64,000 bases of DNA, taken from the NCBI GenBank assembly GCA_051162045.1, contig JBISDI010000011.1; one strand, written 5' to 3'. This DNA comes from Anaerozeibacter quisquiliarum. Its GTDB lineage: Bacteria; Bacillota; Clostridia; Christensenellales; Aristaeellaceae. The notes under the pieces are model-generated. The model saw nothing but the letters and a program-made list of their open reading frames with translations, had not been told where the DNA came from and ran no database searches. This document shows, piece after piece, positions 1-9,603 of this stretch. Both the position numbers and the translations under genes were made by a program. Within the stretch, counting starts at the first letter, position 1. Every line of letters begins with the position of its first letter.

Positions 1-574
1 AGGCGATCGAGTTGACTTGCGTCATGTTGCCGATGCCGAACGCCGCCAGCGCGCAGAACGCGGCGAACAACAGAGCGAGCGGCCGGCCCGCCTTGCCGAT
101 ATACTTCTTGCCCCTGAGCCCCTCGTCCAGGTAGTACATCGCGCCGCCCGACCACTCGCCGCGGTCGTTGCGCCTGCGATAGTAGATGGCCAGCGTCGCC
201 TCGGCGAACTTGGTCATCATGCCGAAGAAGGCGCTCACCCACATCCAGAACACCGCGCCCGGCCCGCCGATCGCCACCGCCGTGGCCACACCCGCGATGT
301 TGCCGGTGCCGATCGTAGCCGCCAGCGCCGTGGACAGCGCCTGGAACTGCGAGATGGACTTCGCGTCCTTTGATCGGGTGGCGTCGCCGCGCTGAAAGAT
401 CGCGAGCAGCGTGTGCCGCGCGACGTGGCGGGCGCGCCGAACCTGGAACCAGCCGGTGCGCGCGGTCAGCCAGACGCCGGTGCCGACGATCAGGATCAGG
501 AACGGCGCGCCCCACACCACGCCCCCGATCAGGTCGTTGATTTCCGCGATTTTCTGAGATGGCGCCTCCCACAT
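1..574 (-). CDS. Sodium:alanine/glycine symporter, AGCS family (partial, 3' end outside window)
   Basis: Integral membrane symporter that takes up alanine or glycine with sodium. About 191 N-terminal residues are visible; the rest runs off the left edge. The AGCS signature TIGTGNIAGVATA is at residues 87-99, followed by GGPGAVFWMW at 103-112 and KFAEATLA at 122-129, with hydrophobic segments between. The ATG at 574 is chosen because AAGGAGGG lies 6 bases upstream; an in-frame ATG at 592 has no ribosome site. It diverges from the peptide-transporter operon to its right. Family is clear; the exact substrate is not determinable. Confidence 0.9.
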   Translation of the reverse strand, partial: MWEAPSQKIAEINDLIGGVVWGAPFLILIVGTGVWLTARTGWFQVRRARHVARHTLLAIFQRGDATRSKDAKSISQFQALSTALAATIGTGNIAGVATAVAIGGPGAVFWMWVSAFFGMMTKFAEATLAIYYRRRNDRGEWSGGAMYYLDEGLRGKKYIGKAGRPLALLFAAFCALAAFGIGNMTQVNSIA

Positions 575-661
575 GTCAAAGCCCTCCTTCATACAATTGC
601 CCACCCTCTATAGTACGGTCGGGAAATTCTGCAAATCCATGGTTATTTCGCCGATGGGTGA

Positions 662-690
662 TTGCAATTCACAGGGGAATGGGGTATATT
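662..690 (+). promoter_or_regulatory. Sigma-A type promoter of the peptide-transporter operon
   Basis: TTGCAA (662-667), a 17-base spacer and TATATT (685-690), about 60 bases before the first gene of the Opp/Dpp operon. Both hexamers are close to consensus and the spacing is optimal. No other promoter of comparable quality was seen before the operon. Confidence 0.6.
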
Positions 691-749
691 TATAAGAAGG
701 CGCAAATGGCTATTCCGCCTACGCCAAAACGTTAAGGAGGGGTTTTTCG

Positions 750-2402
750 ATGAAGAAACTGGGCTCCCTATTGCTGGTCATGCTGCTGATGGCGACGGCG
801 CTTACGCCGTTTGCGGCGGCGGAGGCGCCCGAGAAGGTGCTGAGGTTCGCCACCAGCTCGATCAAGGGCGCGTTCAACCCGATCCTGTCCGACGACGTGT
901 ATGACGACTACATCTGCAAGCTGATGTTTGTCGCGCTGGCTTCTTCCGACCCCGGCAACAACGTGATCTTCGACGAGAACTGCGTCGCGGAAGGCTACGA
1001 GCTGTCCGACGACCACCTGACCTACACCTTCAAACTCAAGCCGGATCTCAAGTTCTCGAGCGGCGACCCGATCACGGCGGAGGACGTGGAGTTCACCTGG
1101 AAGATGATGGGTGACCCCAAGTACGACGGCCCCCGCTCGCCCCAGGCGGCGGACATCCTGGGCTTTGAGGCCTACAACAAGGGCGAGACCGACGTTTTCG
1201 AGGGCATCAAGGTCATCGATGAGCACACGATTTCGTTCACGCTGACCGAGCCCTATGTGGCGAAGATCGAGCAATTCTCCGAGTACGGCATCATGAGCAA
1301 GAAGTACTACGAGAAGGAAAACTACGAAGATTTCAAGGCGCTGAACGCCACGCCCATGGGCGCGGGCCCGTTCATCCTGGATTCGTTCGATCCCGGCCAG
1401 GCGGCAAACCTGGTGCGCAACCCCAACTGGTGGGGCAAGCAGCCCAAGCTCGACGGCGTGACCGTGCTGTGCGTGCCGCCGGAGAGCCAGATCATGGCGC
1501 TGACCTCGGGCCAGTGCGACCTGATCGAAGCGCCGGCCAGCAACCAGGACAGCTATGACGGCATCGTCGACGGCGGCGCCAAGGTCATTCAGTTCATCGG
1601 CCTGGGCTACAACTGCATAATGCTCAACCACCAGAGCCCGAAGCTTTCCGACGTGCGCGTGCGCAAGGCGCTGATGCACGGCTTCGATCGCGCCGGCTTC
1701 ATCGAGAACGAGTATGAGGGCTTTGCCAAGCCTTGCACGATGCTCGTGTATGACAACCCCGAGTTCTGGGCCTACCCCAAGGATCACGCGGATCAGCTGG
1801 ATTCCTACCCCTTTGACCAGGAAAAGGCCAAGGCGCTGCTGGACGAGGCCGGTTGGGTGGACGGCGACGGCGACGGCATCCGCGAGAAGGACGGCGTCAA
1901 GCTCGAGCTGACCATGTTCATCTACAACGAAGCGCCGTGGCCGGGCAACCTGAGCGCGCTGCTCGTGGAGCAGTGGCCGCAAATCGGCGTCGGGCTGACC
2001 GTCATGACCGGCGACTTCAACAGCATCATGGACGACGCCTACGACAACCGCGCGTTTGACAAGTTTGACATGTGGACCCAGGGCTGGCAGCTGAGCTCTG
2101 ATCCGGATTCGAGCGACCTGGTGGGCAAGGCCGCCTCCGCGCCCGGCGGGTACAATCCCGGCGGCTACTACAACGAGAAGGCCGAGGAGCTGTTCAAGGC
2201 CGGCCGCCAGGAATTCGACATGGAGAAGCGCGCCGCGATCTACGCCGAATGGGCGCTTTTGTCCAACGACGACCTGCCCATGCTGTACAACGCCGTGCGC
2301 GATCAGCTGTGGGGCGTGGCCGCCAATGTGACGGGCTTTGAGGAAATGAACCCCTTCTACAATTGGGTGAAGTGCATCTACGATGTAGACATCGCCGCGT
2401 AA
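750..2402 (+). CDS. ABC transporter substrate-binding protein, family 5 (oligopeptide/dipeptide)
   Basis: Extracytoplasmic binding protein that delivers peptides (or another family-5 ligand such as nickel or opines) to the permeases encoded next to it. 550 residues, the usual SBP_bac_5 length. Residues 1-26 form a signal peptide ending AAA-EAP; there is no lipobox Cys, unusual for a Gram-positive binding protein, so it may be held by the membrane or released. A DGDGDGIREKDG acidic loop near residue 370 is typical of clostridial members. AAGGAGG precedes the ATG. It is first in the operon and followed by a hairpin (2431-2462) that could favour its mRNA over the permeases. Ligand unknown. Confidence 0.92.
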   Translation: MKKLGSLLLVMLLMATALTPFAAAEAPEKVLRFATSSIKGAFNPILSDDVYDDYICKLMFVALASSDPGNNVIFDENCVAEGYELSDDHLTYTFKLKPDLKFSSGDPITAEDVEFTWKMMGDPKYDGPRSPQAADILGFEAYNKGETDVFEGIKVIDEHTISFTLTEPYVAKIEQFSEYGIMSKKYYEKENYEDFKALNATPMGAGPFILDSFDPGQAANLVRNPNWWGKQPKLDGVTVLCVPPESQIMALTSGQCDLIEAPASNQDSYDGIVDGGAKVIQFIGLGYNCIMLNHQSPKLSDVRVRKALMHGFDRAGFIENEYEGFAKPCTMLVYDNPEFWAYPKDHADQLDSYPFDQEKAKALLDEAGWVDGDGDGIREKDGVKLELTMFIYNEAPWPGNLSALLVEQWPQIGVGLTVMTGDFNSIMDDAYDNRAFDKFDMWTQGWQLSSDPDSSDLVGKAASAPGGYNPGGYYNEKAEELFKAGRQEFDMEKRAAIYAEWALLSNDDLPMLYNAVRDQLWGVAANVTGFEEMNPFYNWVKCIYDVDIAA

Positions 2403-2430
2403 CGCCCCAAGGAACTGTAGCGCCAAGGGC

Positions 2431-2462
2431 GGCCAATTCCCCTCCCCGGAGGGGGATTGGCC
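2431..2462. repeat. Hairpin between binding-protein and permease genes; member of the CCCCTCC/GGAGGGG repeat family
   Basis: Arms at 2431-2445 and 2448-2462 pair over 15 bases with one G-T wobble and a 2-base loop. The core CCCCTCC..GGAGGGG recurs at several intergenic sites in this window (for example 26107, 30281, 45040, 57590). Here it sits just after a substrate-binding-protein gene and before the first permease. That is where processing or stabilising hairpins often set binding-protein excess; this role is inferred. Confidence 0.7.
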
Positions 2463-2512
2463 CCCTTGATGCCATAGCCCTTCGCAACATCAGAACGAGC
2501 GGGGGAACATAC

Positions 2513-3478
<966 letters not shown>

Positions 3479-3494
3479 GGAAGGAGGCGCGCAC

Positions 3495-4430
3495 ATGGTG
3501 CAACTCAAGAAATACAAGGTAGAGAGCCAGCTGGGCGTCATCTTCCGGCGGCTGCGCAAGAACAAGATGGCGGTCATATCGCTCTTGATCCTGACCGCGA
3601 TCGTGCTCACGTCGATCATCGTGCCGATGGCCTCGCCCTATCACTTCAACAACAACCAAATGGGCAAGAAGTACAAGGCCCCGAGCGCCGAGCATTGGCT
3701 GGGCACCGATGAGAACGGGCGCGACGTGTTCGTCCGGCTGTTCTACGGCGGGCGCATCTCGCTGGTCATCGCGCTGCTCGTGGTGCTGGTCGAGGTGGTG
3801 CTGGGCGTGGTGGTGGGCGCGGTCGCCGGCTTCTACGGCGGGCGGCTCGACAATTTCCTGATGCGGCTGTGCGAGCTGTTCTTGTCGCTGCCCTTTATGA
3901 TGGTGGCGATCACGATCATCGCCGTGTTCGGATCGCCCGACAAGGTGAAATTCCCGGCGCTTGCCCAGTATGTCGCCGCCATCGGCATGGACAACTGGAA
4001 GATATTCCTGCTGGTCATGGTGCTGGGCGGGCTTTCGTGGCCCAGCATGGCGCGCATCGTGCGCGGGCAGGTGCTGTCGATCCGCGAGCAGGAATACATG
4101 GAGGCGTGTGAGGCGCTGGGCATTTCCGACCGCAGCCGCATCTTCAAGCACATCCTGCCCAATGTCATGTCCTCGGTGATCGTATACGCCACGCTCGGCA
4201 TCGCGAGCGTGATCCTGACCGAGACCGCGCTGTCGTTCCTGGGGCTCGGCGTCGATCCGGTCACGCCCACCTGGGGTAGCCTGATCCAGTCGGCGCGCGA
4301 TGTCTCCAACATCAAGAAGCGCCTGTGGCTGTGGATGCCGGCGGGCGGCATGATCTTTCTGACGGTCATGTGCTTCAATCTGCTGGGCGACGGCCTCAGA
4401 GACGCGCTGGATCCCAAATCCAAGGAATAG
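3495..4430 (+). CDS. Peptide ABC transporter permease, OppC/DppC type
   Basis: Second permease of the importer, 311 residues. It has the OppC N-terminal domain (cytoplasmic RRLRKNKMAV stretch, first membrane helix, then HWLGTDENGRDVF, a hallmark of OppC/DppC) and a BPD_transp_1 domain. The EAA-loop sequence MEACEALGISDRS contacts the ATPases. GGAGGCGCGCAC precedes the ATG. It forms a heterodimer with the preceding gene product. Confidence 0.93.
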   Translation: MVQLKKYKVESQLGVIFRRLRKNKMAVISLLILTAIVLTSIIVPMASPYHFNNNQMGKKYKAPSAEHWLGTDENGRDVFVRLFYGGRISLVIALLVVLVEVVLGVVVGAVAGFYGGRLDNFLMRLCELFLSLPFMMVAITIIAVFGSPDKVKFPALAQYVAAIGMDNWKIFLLVMVLGGLSWPSMARIVRGQVLSIREQEYMEACEALGISDRSRIFKHILPNVMSSVIVYATLGIASVILTETALSFLGLGVDPVTPTWGSLIQSARDVSNIKKRLWLWMPAGGMIFLTVMCFNLLGDGLRDALDPKSKE

Positions 4431-4441
4431 GAGGCGGAGGC

Positions 4442-5434
4442 ATGAACAAAAACCTGTTGGCGGTCGATTCGCTTTCGGTCTCCTTCTACACCGAGGCCGG
4501 ACGCGTGTCGGCGGTCGAAAACGTGAGTTTTGAATTGAAAGCAAACGAGACGCTGGGCATCGTTGGCGAGAGCGGCTGCGGTAAGAGCGTCACCAGCATG
4601 TCGATGCTGGGGCTGATCCCGATGCCGCCGGGCAAGATCGAGTCGGGCAGCGCGGTGTTTGACGGCCGCGACCTGATCGCGATGAATGCCGAGCAGCGCC
4701 GCAAGGTGCGCGGAAACGAGATCTCGATGATCTTCCAGGAGCCGATGACCAGCTTGAACCCGGTGTTCACGGTGGGGCGGCAGCTGGGCGAAGTGTTCAC
4801 GCTGCACCGCGGCATGGACAAGAAGGCGGCGCACGCGGCCTCGGTCGAACAGTTGCGCAGCGTGGGCATCCCCAACCCCGAGCGCATCGCGGGGGACTAC
4901 CCGTTCGCGCTGTCGGGCGGTATGCGCCAGCGCGTGATGATTGCGATGGCGCTGGCCTGCCGGCCAAAACTGCTGATCGCCGACGAGCCGACCACCGCGC
5001 TCGACGTCACGATCCAGGCGCAGATCCTTACGCTGATGAAGCAGATGCAAGCCGAGTACAAGACTGCGATCATGTTCATTACCCACGACCTGGGCGTGAT
5101 CGCCGAGATGAGCGACCGGGTGCTGGTGATGTACGCCGGGCACGTGATGGAGGAAGCGCCGGTCGCCCGCCTGTTCCGGGACCCGCTGCACCCCTACACG
5201 CAGGGCCTCCTGATGAGCAAGCCCCAGGCCATGCGCGAGCAGGAGCGGCTGTACGTGATCCCGGGCATCGTGCCCAACCTGCTCAACCGCCCGTCGGGCT
5301 GCCAGTTCCACCCGCGCTGCCCGCACAAGACGGACAGGTGCGAGCGGGAAGCGCCGCCGCTGTTTGTCCAGCCGGACGGGCGGAAATCCCGTTGCTGGCT
5401 CAGCGAGGCCGGGGCAAAGGGGGGAGCGCAATGA
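4442..5434 (+). CDS. Peptide ABC transporter ATP-binding protein, OppD/DppD type
   Basis: Cytoplasmic ATPase of the importer, 330 residues. Walker A GESGCGKS is at residues 42-49, the signature LSGGMRQRV near 157, and Walker B LLIADEPTTALD shortly after. The C-terminal oligopeptide-transporter extension carries the CQFHPRCPHKTDRC cysteine motif seen in this family, which can bind an Fe-S cluster. The ATG at 4442 follows AGGAGGCGGAGGC. Its stop overlaps the next start as ATGA. Confidence 0.94.
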   Translation: MNKNLLAVDSLSVSFYTEAGRVSAVENVSFELKANETLGIVGESGCGKSVTSMSMLGLIPMPPGKIESGSAVFDGRDLIAMNAEQRRKVRGNEISMIFQEPMTSLNPVFTVGRQLGEVFTLHRGMDKKAAHAASVEQLRSVGIPNPERIAGDYPFALSGGMRQRVMIAMALACRPKLLIADEPTTALDVTIQAQILTLMKQMQAEYKTAIMFITHDLGVIAEMSDRVLVMYAGHVMEEAPVARLFRDPLHPYTQGLLMSKPQAMREQERLYVIPGIVPNLLNRPSGCQFHPRCPHKTDRCEREAPPLFVQPDGRKSRCWLSEAGAKGGAQ

Positions 5435-6414
5435 AGCGGGCGCTGGTCAAGGTAGACAATCTCGTCAAGCATTTCCCGATCACCGCGGGCCTCGTCCGGC
5501 GCGAGGTGGGCCGGGTGCGCGCCGTCGACGGCGTAAGCTTTGCGATCGGAGAGGGCCGCGTACTGGGCCTGGTCGGGGAATCGGGCTGCGGCAAGACCAC
5601 GGTGGGGCGCTCGCTCTTGCGGCTGACGCAGGCGACCGGCGGCAGCGTGACGATCGACGGCAAGGACGTGTATGCGCTGGGAAAACGCGACTTGCGCGCG
5701 ATGCGGCGCAACATGCAGATCGTGTTCCAGGACCCGTATTCCTCGCTGAACCCGCGGCTGACCGTGGGCGAGATCGTGGGCGAGGCACTGCGTGCGCACG
5801 GCGTCGCCAAGACGCGGGGCGAGATGACCGAACAGGTGCACGAGATCATCGCCAAGTGCGGCCTGAGCGACTACCACATCGCGCGCTATCCGCACGAGTT
5901 CTCGGGCGGGCAGCGCCAGCGCATCTGCATCGCGCGCGCGCTCGCGCTGCGCCCGAAGTTCGTGGTGTGCGACGAGGCGGTGTCGGCGCTCGACGTGTCG
6001 ATCCAGGCTCAAATCATCAACCTGCTGCGAGACTTACAGCAGGAGATGGGGCTGACCTACCTGTTCATCTCGCACGACTTGAGCGTGGTGCGCTACATCT
6101 CCGATGACGTGGCGGTGATGTACCTTGGCAAGATCGTGGAGCTGGCCGACAAGGACGAGCTGTTCGCAAGGCCGCTGCATCCCTACACGCAGGCGCTGCT
6201 GGCGGCGGTGCCCGAGATGGACCCCGAACACCGGCGCGAGCGGGTGCTGCTGACCGGCGACATGCCGTCGGCGGCAAAGCCGCCGAGCGGCTGTAGGTTC
6301 CACACGCGCTGTCCGAGGGCGACCAAGCTATGCGAAGAAGCGGAACCGGAGTTCCGCGACGTGGGCGGCGGGCACTGCGTAGCCTGCCACCTGGTGGACG
6401 GGCATGAAGGCTAA
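5431..6414 (+). CDS. Peptide ABC transporter ATP-binding protein, OppF/DppF type
   Basis: Second ATPase of the heterodimeric motor, 327 residues. Walker A GESGCGKTT is at 49-57. The signature FSGGQRQRI, a Walker B segment with CDEAVSALDV and a C-terminal Cys-rich tail (CRFHTRCPRATKLC) follow. The second Walker B uses Ala where many paralogs have Pro, as is common in OppF. The ATG overlaps the upstream stop by 4 bases, so translation is probably coupled. An upstream in-frame extension to 5338 lies inside the previous gene and is not used. Confidence 0.94.
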   Translation: MKRALVKVDNLVKHFPITAGLVRREVGRVRAVDGVSFAIGEGRVLGLVGESGCGKTTVGRSLLRLTQATGGSVTIDGKDVYALGKRDLRAMRRNMQIVFQDPYSSLNPRLTVGEIVGEALRAHGVAKTRGEMTEQVHEIIAKCGLSDYHIARYPHEFSGGQRQRICIARALALRPKFVVCDEAVSALDVSIQAQIINLLRDLQQEMGLTYLFISHDLSVVRYISDDVAVMYLGKIVELADKDELFARPLHPYTQALLAAVPEMDPEHRRERVLLTGDMPSAAKPPSGCRFHTRCPRATKLCEEAEPEFRDVGGGHCVACHLVDGHEG

Positions 6415-6658
6415 GGACGGGCGGGCGGAACGCCTGAGGCGGGAGAAGGAGCGCATCCGGGAGCGGCATTCGCGTTTTCCGCTGTTTGACTGGTTCAGGC
6501 GGGCGGAGAAGCCGGAGAGGGTGCCCGGCGTCGAACTGGAGAAGCACGACGTGCTGGCGATGATTCTGGCCGCGCTGAGCCTGGTGGTGCCCTGGGTGCT
6601 GGGCCTGGCCGCCGCGATGGCGCTGGTGGGTTATTTGATGAAACTGTGGATGGGGTAG
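6404..6658 (+). CDS. Small membrane protein at the end of the peptide-transporter operon
   Basis: 84 residues: a very basic, charged N-terminal half (K/R/E-rich, residues 1-45) and a hydrophobic C-terminal half (about 50-80) with a central Pro, long enough for a two-helix hairpin. It starts 11 bases inside the upstream ATPase gene, so it is probably translationally coupled. No family is recognised. Its position suggests an accessory or regulatory subunit of the transporter, but that is inference only. Confidence 0.7.
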   Translation: MKAKDGRAERLRREKERIRERHSRFPLFDWFRRAEKPERVPGVELEKHDVLAMILAALSLVVPWVLGLAAAMALVGYLMKLWMG

Positions 6659-6728
6659 TGGCTGCGGGGGAAGGCCGGTCAACTCTCTTATTTCGCCCCT
6701 CGCGCCATCCCGCCTATCCCTGTAACGA

Positions 6729-8075
6729 TCATTTGAAGCGCCGCGCGTCGGCCGCGTACCAGACCGTGACCGCCAGACTGCGCAGCGTGGACGTGATTAC
6801 CACGCCCAGCCAGATGCCCCAGAGGCCCAGCCCCGCGTCGACCAGCGCGTACACCAGCGGCACGCGCAGCACATTGCTCACGATGCTCGAAAGGCTGGGC
6901 GGCAGCGTCTTGCCGACGCCGCGGAACGCGCCCGCGTAGCCGGCCTCCAGGCACATCGGCAGTTGGGCGATCGCCAGCAGCTTCAAGTACGACTCGCCCA
7001 GGGTAAGCACCTGCGCGTCCGGCGAGAACAAGCTGAACAGCGCGCGGCCGAAGAAGTATAGGAGCGCCGTCACGATCAGCCCCCATGCCACCATGGTCAG
7101 CGCGCTGATGCGCACTCCCTCGCGGATGCGATCGGGTTTCTGGGCGCCGTAGTTCTGCCCAACGAACGCCGTCACCGCCGAGCCGAATCCGCCGCCGATC
7201 AGCCAGCTCAGCGATTCGATCTGGCTGCCGATCTTCTGCACGGCCAGCGCCTCCTGCCCGAAGGTGGCGTTCAGGTCGGTCACCGCCATCGCCAGCAGCG
7301 TGAACGCGCCGCTTTCCAGCGCCATCGGCACTCCCCAGCGCATGATCTGCCCGGCCACCTCGCGCTTGAGGCACACCCACAGACGGAAGTGCTCGAACAC
7401 GCGCGTTTTGTTATGCTGCGACAAGATGACAAAGCCCAGGCACACCACGCCCTGCGCGATGATCGTCGCCCATGCCGCGCCGGCCACGCCCCAGCCGAAT
7501 GTCAGGATCATCAGCGGGTCGAGCGCCATGTTGACCGCAAGTCCGACCGCGTTGGCCCAGAAGCTCAGCTGCGACCGGCCCGCGCCGTTGAACGAGCCGG
7601 TAATCGCCGCCGACAGGAAGGTGAGCGGGATGCCCAAGCCGGTGATGCGCATATAGACGGCTGCGTTCGCCCGCACGTCGGCCTCCTGAATATTGAAAAG
7701 CCCGATCATCGGCCCGGCGAACAGCGACAGCGCGAGCCCGAACGCCACGCCCAGCAGCAGCGCGATCGTCGCCGCGTGCTCGGCGTAGCTTAACGCCGCG
7801 CGCCGGTCGCCGCGCCCCAAGTTCTGGGATACCCCGATCTCCGCGCCCATCCGTCCGAAGAGCAGGAACGCCTGCGACAGCCACAGAAACATGCCGCCCA
7901 TGCCCGAGGCCGCCACCGCCATCGTCGAGGCTTCCATCCGCCCGAGCCAGAACATATCGGTCAGGTTGTAGGCCATCTGCATGAACTGCGTGCCCATGAT
8001 CGGCACCGCCACCAGTACCAGCTTGCGGAAGATATTGCCCCGTGTCAAGTCGTAACGTTCATGCCTCGCGTCCAT
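6729..8075 (-). CDS. MATE family multidrug/cation antiporter
   Basis: Twelve-helix membrane exporter of the MATE (NorM/DinF-like) family, 448 residues from MDARHERYDLTRGNIF. Visible motifs include PIMGTQFMQMAYNLTDMFWLG, QNLGRGDRRAAL, the second-half PMALESGAFTLL and FVGQNYGAQKPDR, which are typical of the two MATE halves. Several in-frame ATGs lie close together (8090, 8081, 8075). None has a strong ribosome site; 8075 was chosen for the usual N-terminus. A promoter lies at 8118-8147. Substrate unknown. Confidence 0.9.
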   Translation of the reverse strand: MDARHERYDLTRGNIFRKLVLVAVPIMGTQFMQMAYNLTDMFWLGRMEASTMAVAASGMGGMFLWLSQAFLLFGRMGAEIGVSQNLGRGDRRAALSYAEHAATIALLLGVAFGLALSLFAGPMIGLFNIQEADVRANAAVYMRITGLGIPLTFLSAAITGSFNGAGRSQLSFWANAVGLAVNMALDPLMILTFGWGVAGAAWATIIAQGVVCLGFVILSQHNKTRVFEHFRLWVCLKREVAGQIMRWGVPMALESGAFTLLAMAVTDLNATFGQEALAVQKIGSQIESLSWLIGGGFGSAVTAFVGQNYGAQKPDRIREGVRISALTMVAWGLIVTALLYFFGRALFSLFSPDAQVLTLGESYLKLLAIAQLPMCLEAGYAGAFRGVGKTLPPSLSSIVSNVLRVPLVYALVDAGLGLWGIWLGVVITSTLRSLAVTVWYAADARRFK

Positions 8076-8117
8076 GCTCATCCATCCCATTGCCGTATTC
8101 AAGGTACCCGAGGTGTT

Positions 8118-8147
8118 ATTGTACACTACCTGTTCGCCCGGCGTCAA
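8118..8147 (-). promoter_or_regulatory. Promoter of the MATE gene
   Basis: On the minus strand TTGACG (8147-8142), an 18-base spacer and TACAAT (8123-8118). Each hexamer matches consensus at five of six positions. The transcription start would fall near 8110, leaving a 20-35 base leader. Confidence 0.65.
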
Positions 8148-8214
8148 GCAACCAGCAGGTGTGTTTGGCACGTGAAAAGCGCCATCTTGCGCGTGAAATA
8201 TCGCTGCGCGATGC

Positions 8215-8268
8215 GAAATGTGCTGCGGCACATAGGAAAGCCTCTTCCTATGTGCCGCAGCACATTTC
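8215..8268. repeat. Long perfect inverted repeat (24-base arms)
   Basis: Arms 8215-8238 and 8245-8268 are perfectly complementary over 24 bases around a 6-base loop. It lies 21 bases downstream of the stop of the 107-aa minus-strand gene and upstream of the MATE promoter. It could act as a terminator for the former, although no T-run follows. Flanking sequence (GCGCCATCTTGCGC, 8190-8203) recurs at 40791-40804, so it is part of a dispersed repeat. Confidence 0.75.
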
Positions 8269-8289
8269 ACATCGGCGAAAGCCGATCTC

Positions 8290-8613
8290 TCAGTCCTCGC
8301 GCTCCGGCGCCACGCCGCCGGCGGAGAACTCGTGGGAGTAGGCGCCTTCGGGGTAGCCGGGCGCTTGCGTTGCGTAGGGGTCGGCCGGGTCAAGGTCGGG
8401 CACCGCGACGACCTCGTGGTCGCCGGCGGGATTCGCTCGAAAGGTTTTTACGGCGCGCGGCGGAATTCGGGCGGACGCCTCGAGCGGCCCCTGCTCGGCC
8501 ATGGGCTCGGCGCAGCCGCCGGGGAATTCCGGCGAGCAGTGCAGCTCGGGAAGATCGTCGCCCGGCGCTGATACGCGGCGGCCCAGTTCATCTGCATGGT
8601 TGTGACAATGCAT
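8290..8613 (-). CDS. Unrecognised 107-residue acidic, Pro-rich protein
   Basis: No family recognised. The start has a strong ribosome site (GAGGAGGTG, 5 bases before the ATG at 8613) and a promoter lies upstream, so it is likely expressed. The protein is acidic, rich in Pro, Ala, Asp and His, with three Cys, no signal peptide and no membrane segment. The N-terminus MHCHNHADELG has four potential metal ligands. Codon use matches neighbours. It is probably a separate unit ending at the long hairpin. Confidence 0.65.
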   Translation of the reverse strand: MHCHNHADELGRRVSAPGDDLPELHCSPEFPGGCAEPMAEQGPLEASARIPPRAVKTFRANPAGDHEVVAVPDLDPADPYATQAPGYPEGAYSHEFSAGGVAPERED

Positions 8614-8674
8614 TCCGGCACCTCCTCATGTCTATATGTTCTTGAGCGGCGGTTGCGCCGCCCGCCGTTACCGA

Positions 8675-8703
8675 GCTATATAAACCGAACCGGACGACTT
8701 CAA
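8675..8703 (-). promoter_or_regulatory. Candidate promoter of the 107-residue gene
   Basis: TTGAAG (8703-8698), 17-base spacer, TATAGC (8680-8675) on the minus strand. Predicted leader of about 55 bases contains a GC-rich stem around the GGCGG/CCGCC repeats at 8645-8665. Confidence 0.45.
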
Positions 8704-8718
8704 ACGCCCGCGCGGCGG

Positions 8719-9525
8719 TCACAGCCGAAACAGCGCCTCGAGCGAGAGCGCCAAGCCGTCCTCGTCGTTGGAGCGGGCGAGGACATCGGCCTGCGCCCTG
8801 ACCTCGGCCGAGCCGTTGGCCATGCCGATGCCGAAGCCGGCGAAGCGCAGCAGGGGCAGGTCCTGGTCCTGATCGCCGGCGGCGACGACGGCCTCGCGCT
8901 CGATGCCGCGCAGCTCACAGTAGAACCGGGCGGCCTTGGCCTTGTCGGTGGCGCGGGGCACCACCTCGAGGTAGTTGTCCTTGGAGAAGCTGACCACGGC
9001 CGCGTCGCCCGCCGCCCGCTCGACCGCGGGCGCGACCCGGCGCATTTCCTCAGCCGAGGCGATCAGCAGCAGCTTGTTGGCGCTTAAGCCCCGCGCCATC
9101 CAGTCGTCCAGCAGCGGGCCGATCGGCGTGACCGTGGGCGTCATCCGCACAATCTCGCCCTCCTGCCGGCTCCAACGGTCCTCGGCCTCGACGTACCAGT
9201 CCAGGTTCTGATAGAAGTTGACGTTGATGCCTTTTCCCTCGACCGCCGCCCACACGGCCCGGACATGCTCGATGGGCAGCCGGTCGCTGTAATACACCCG
9301 CTCGTCGTCGCAAATCACCGCGCCGCCGTAGCAGATCATGGTCTCCGACGCGCCCACCCGGTCGCGGATTTCCCGCATGCCGTCGGGCGGCCGCGCGGAC
9401 GCCAGCACGAACTCGACGCCCCGCGCCTTTATGCGGGCGACCACCGCCCTGAGCCGATCGGATACCCGGTGCGCGCTGTCGAGCAGGGTGCCGTCGATAT
9501 CTGAAAACACGATCTTGTACGCCAT
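8719..9525 (-). CDS. Cof-type HAD-superfamily phosphatase
   Basis: Cytoplasmic sugar-phosphate or cofactor phosphatase of the Cof/YidA type, 268 residues from MAYKIVFSDIDGTLLDS. Motif I DxD is at residues 9 and 11 (nucleophile and acid/base). Motif II is the Ser of LASARP. The C2 cap domain is in the middle, and motif IV GDQDQDLPLL binds magnesium near the C-terminus. An in-frame ATG at 9537 is possible; 9525 gives the usual family start. Its own promoter is at 9560-9588. Substrate not predictable. Confidence 0.9.
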   Translation of the reverse strand: MAYKIVFSDIDGTLLDSAHRVSDRLRAVVARIKARGVEFVLASARPPDGMREIRDRVGASETMICYGGAVICDDERVYYSDRLPIEHVRAVWAAVEGKGINVNFYQNLDWYVEAEDRWSRQEGEIVRMTPTVTPIGPLLDDWMARGLSANKLLLIASAEEMRRVAPAVERAAGDAAVVSFSKDNYLEVVPRATDKAKAARFYCELRGIEREAVVAAGDQDQDLPLLRFAGFGIGMANGSAEVRAQADVLARSNDEDGLALSLEALFRL

Positions 9526-9559
9526 GGCCCATCCCATCGCTGTTGTATTTTATGAGCGC

Positions 9560-9588
9560 ATTATACCATGGCGAGATGGGCGCGGCAA
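9560..9588 (-). promoter_or_regulatory. Promoter of the HAD phosphatase gene
   Basis: Minus strand TTGCCG (9588-9583), 17 bases, perfect TATAAT (9565-9560). Start of transcription is expected near 9553, about 28 bases before the chosen ATG. Confidence 0.65.
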
Positions 9589-9603
9589 GCGCATGGCTTC
9601 GCT

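Noticed and set aside
768..2426. Long open frame on the minus strand opposite the binding-protein gene (and similar long antisense frames at 3465-5431, 11149-12468, 17600-18982, 60382-61401)
   Set aside because: Low-complexity His/Arg/Val/Leu composition typical of the antisense of high-GC codon bias; no ribosome sites or families, while the plus-strand genes are certain.
9525..9537. Upstream ATG starts sharing ATGGGATGG in the HAD and MATE genes
   Set aside because: Similar leader words in two genes could be chance; neither improves the ribosome-site fit, so later starts were used.
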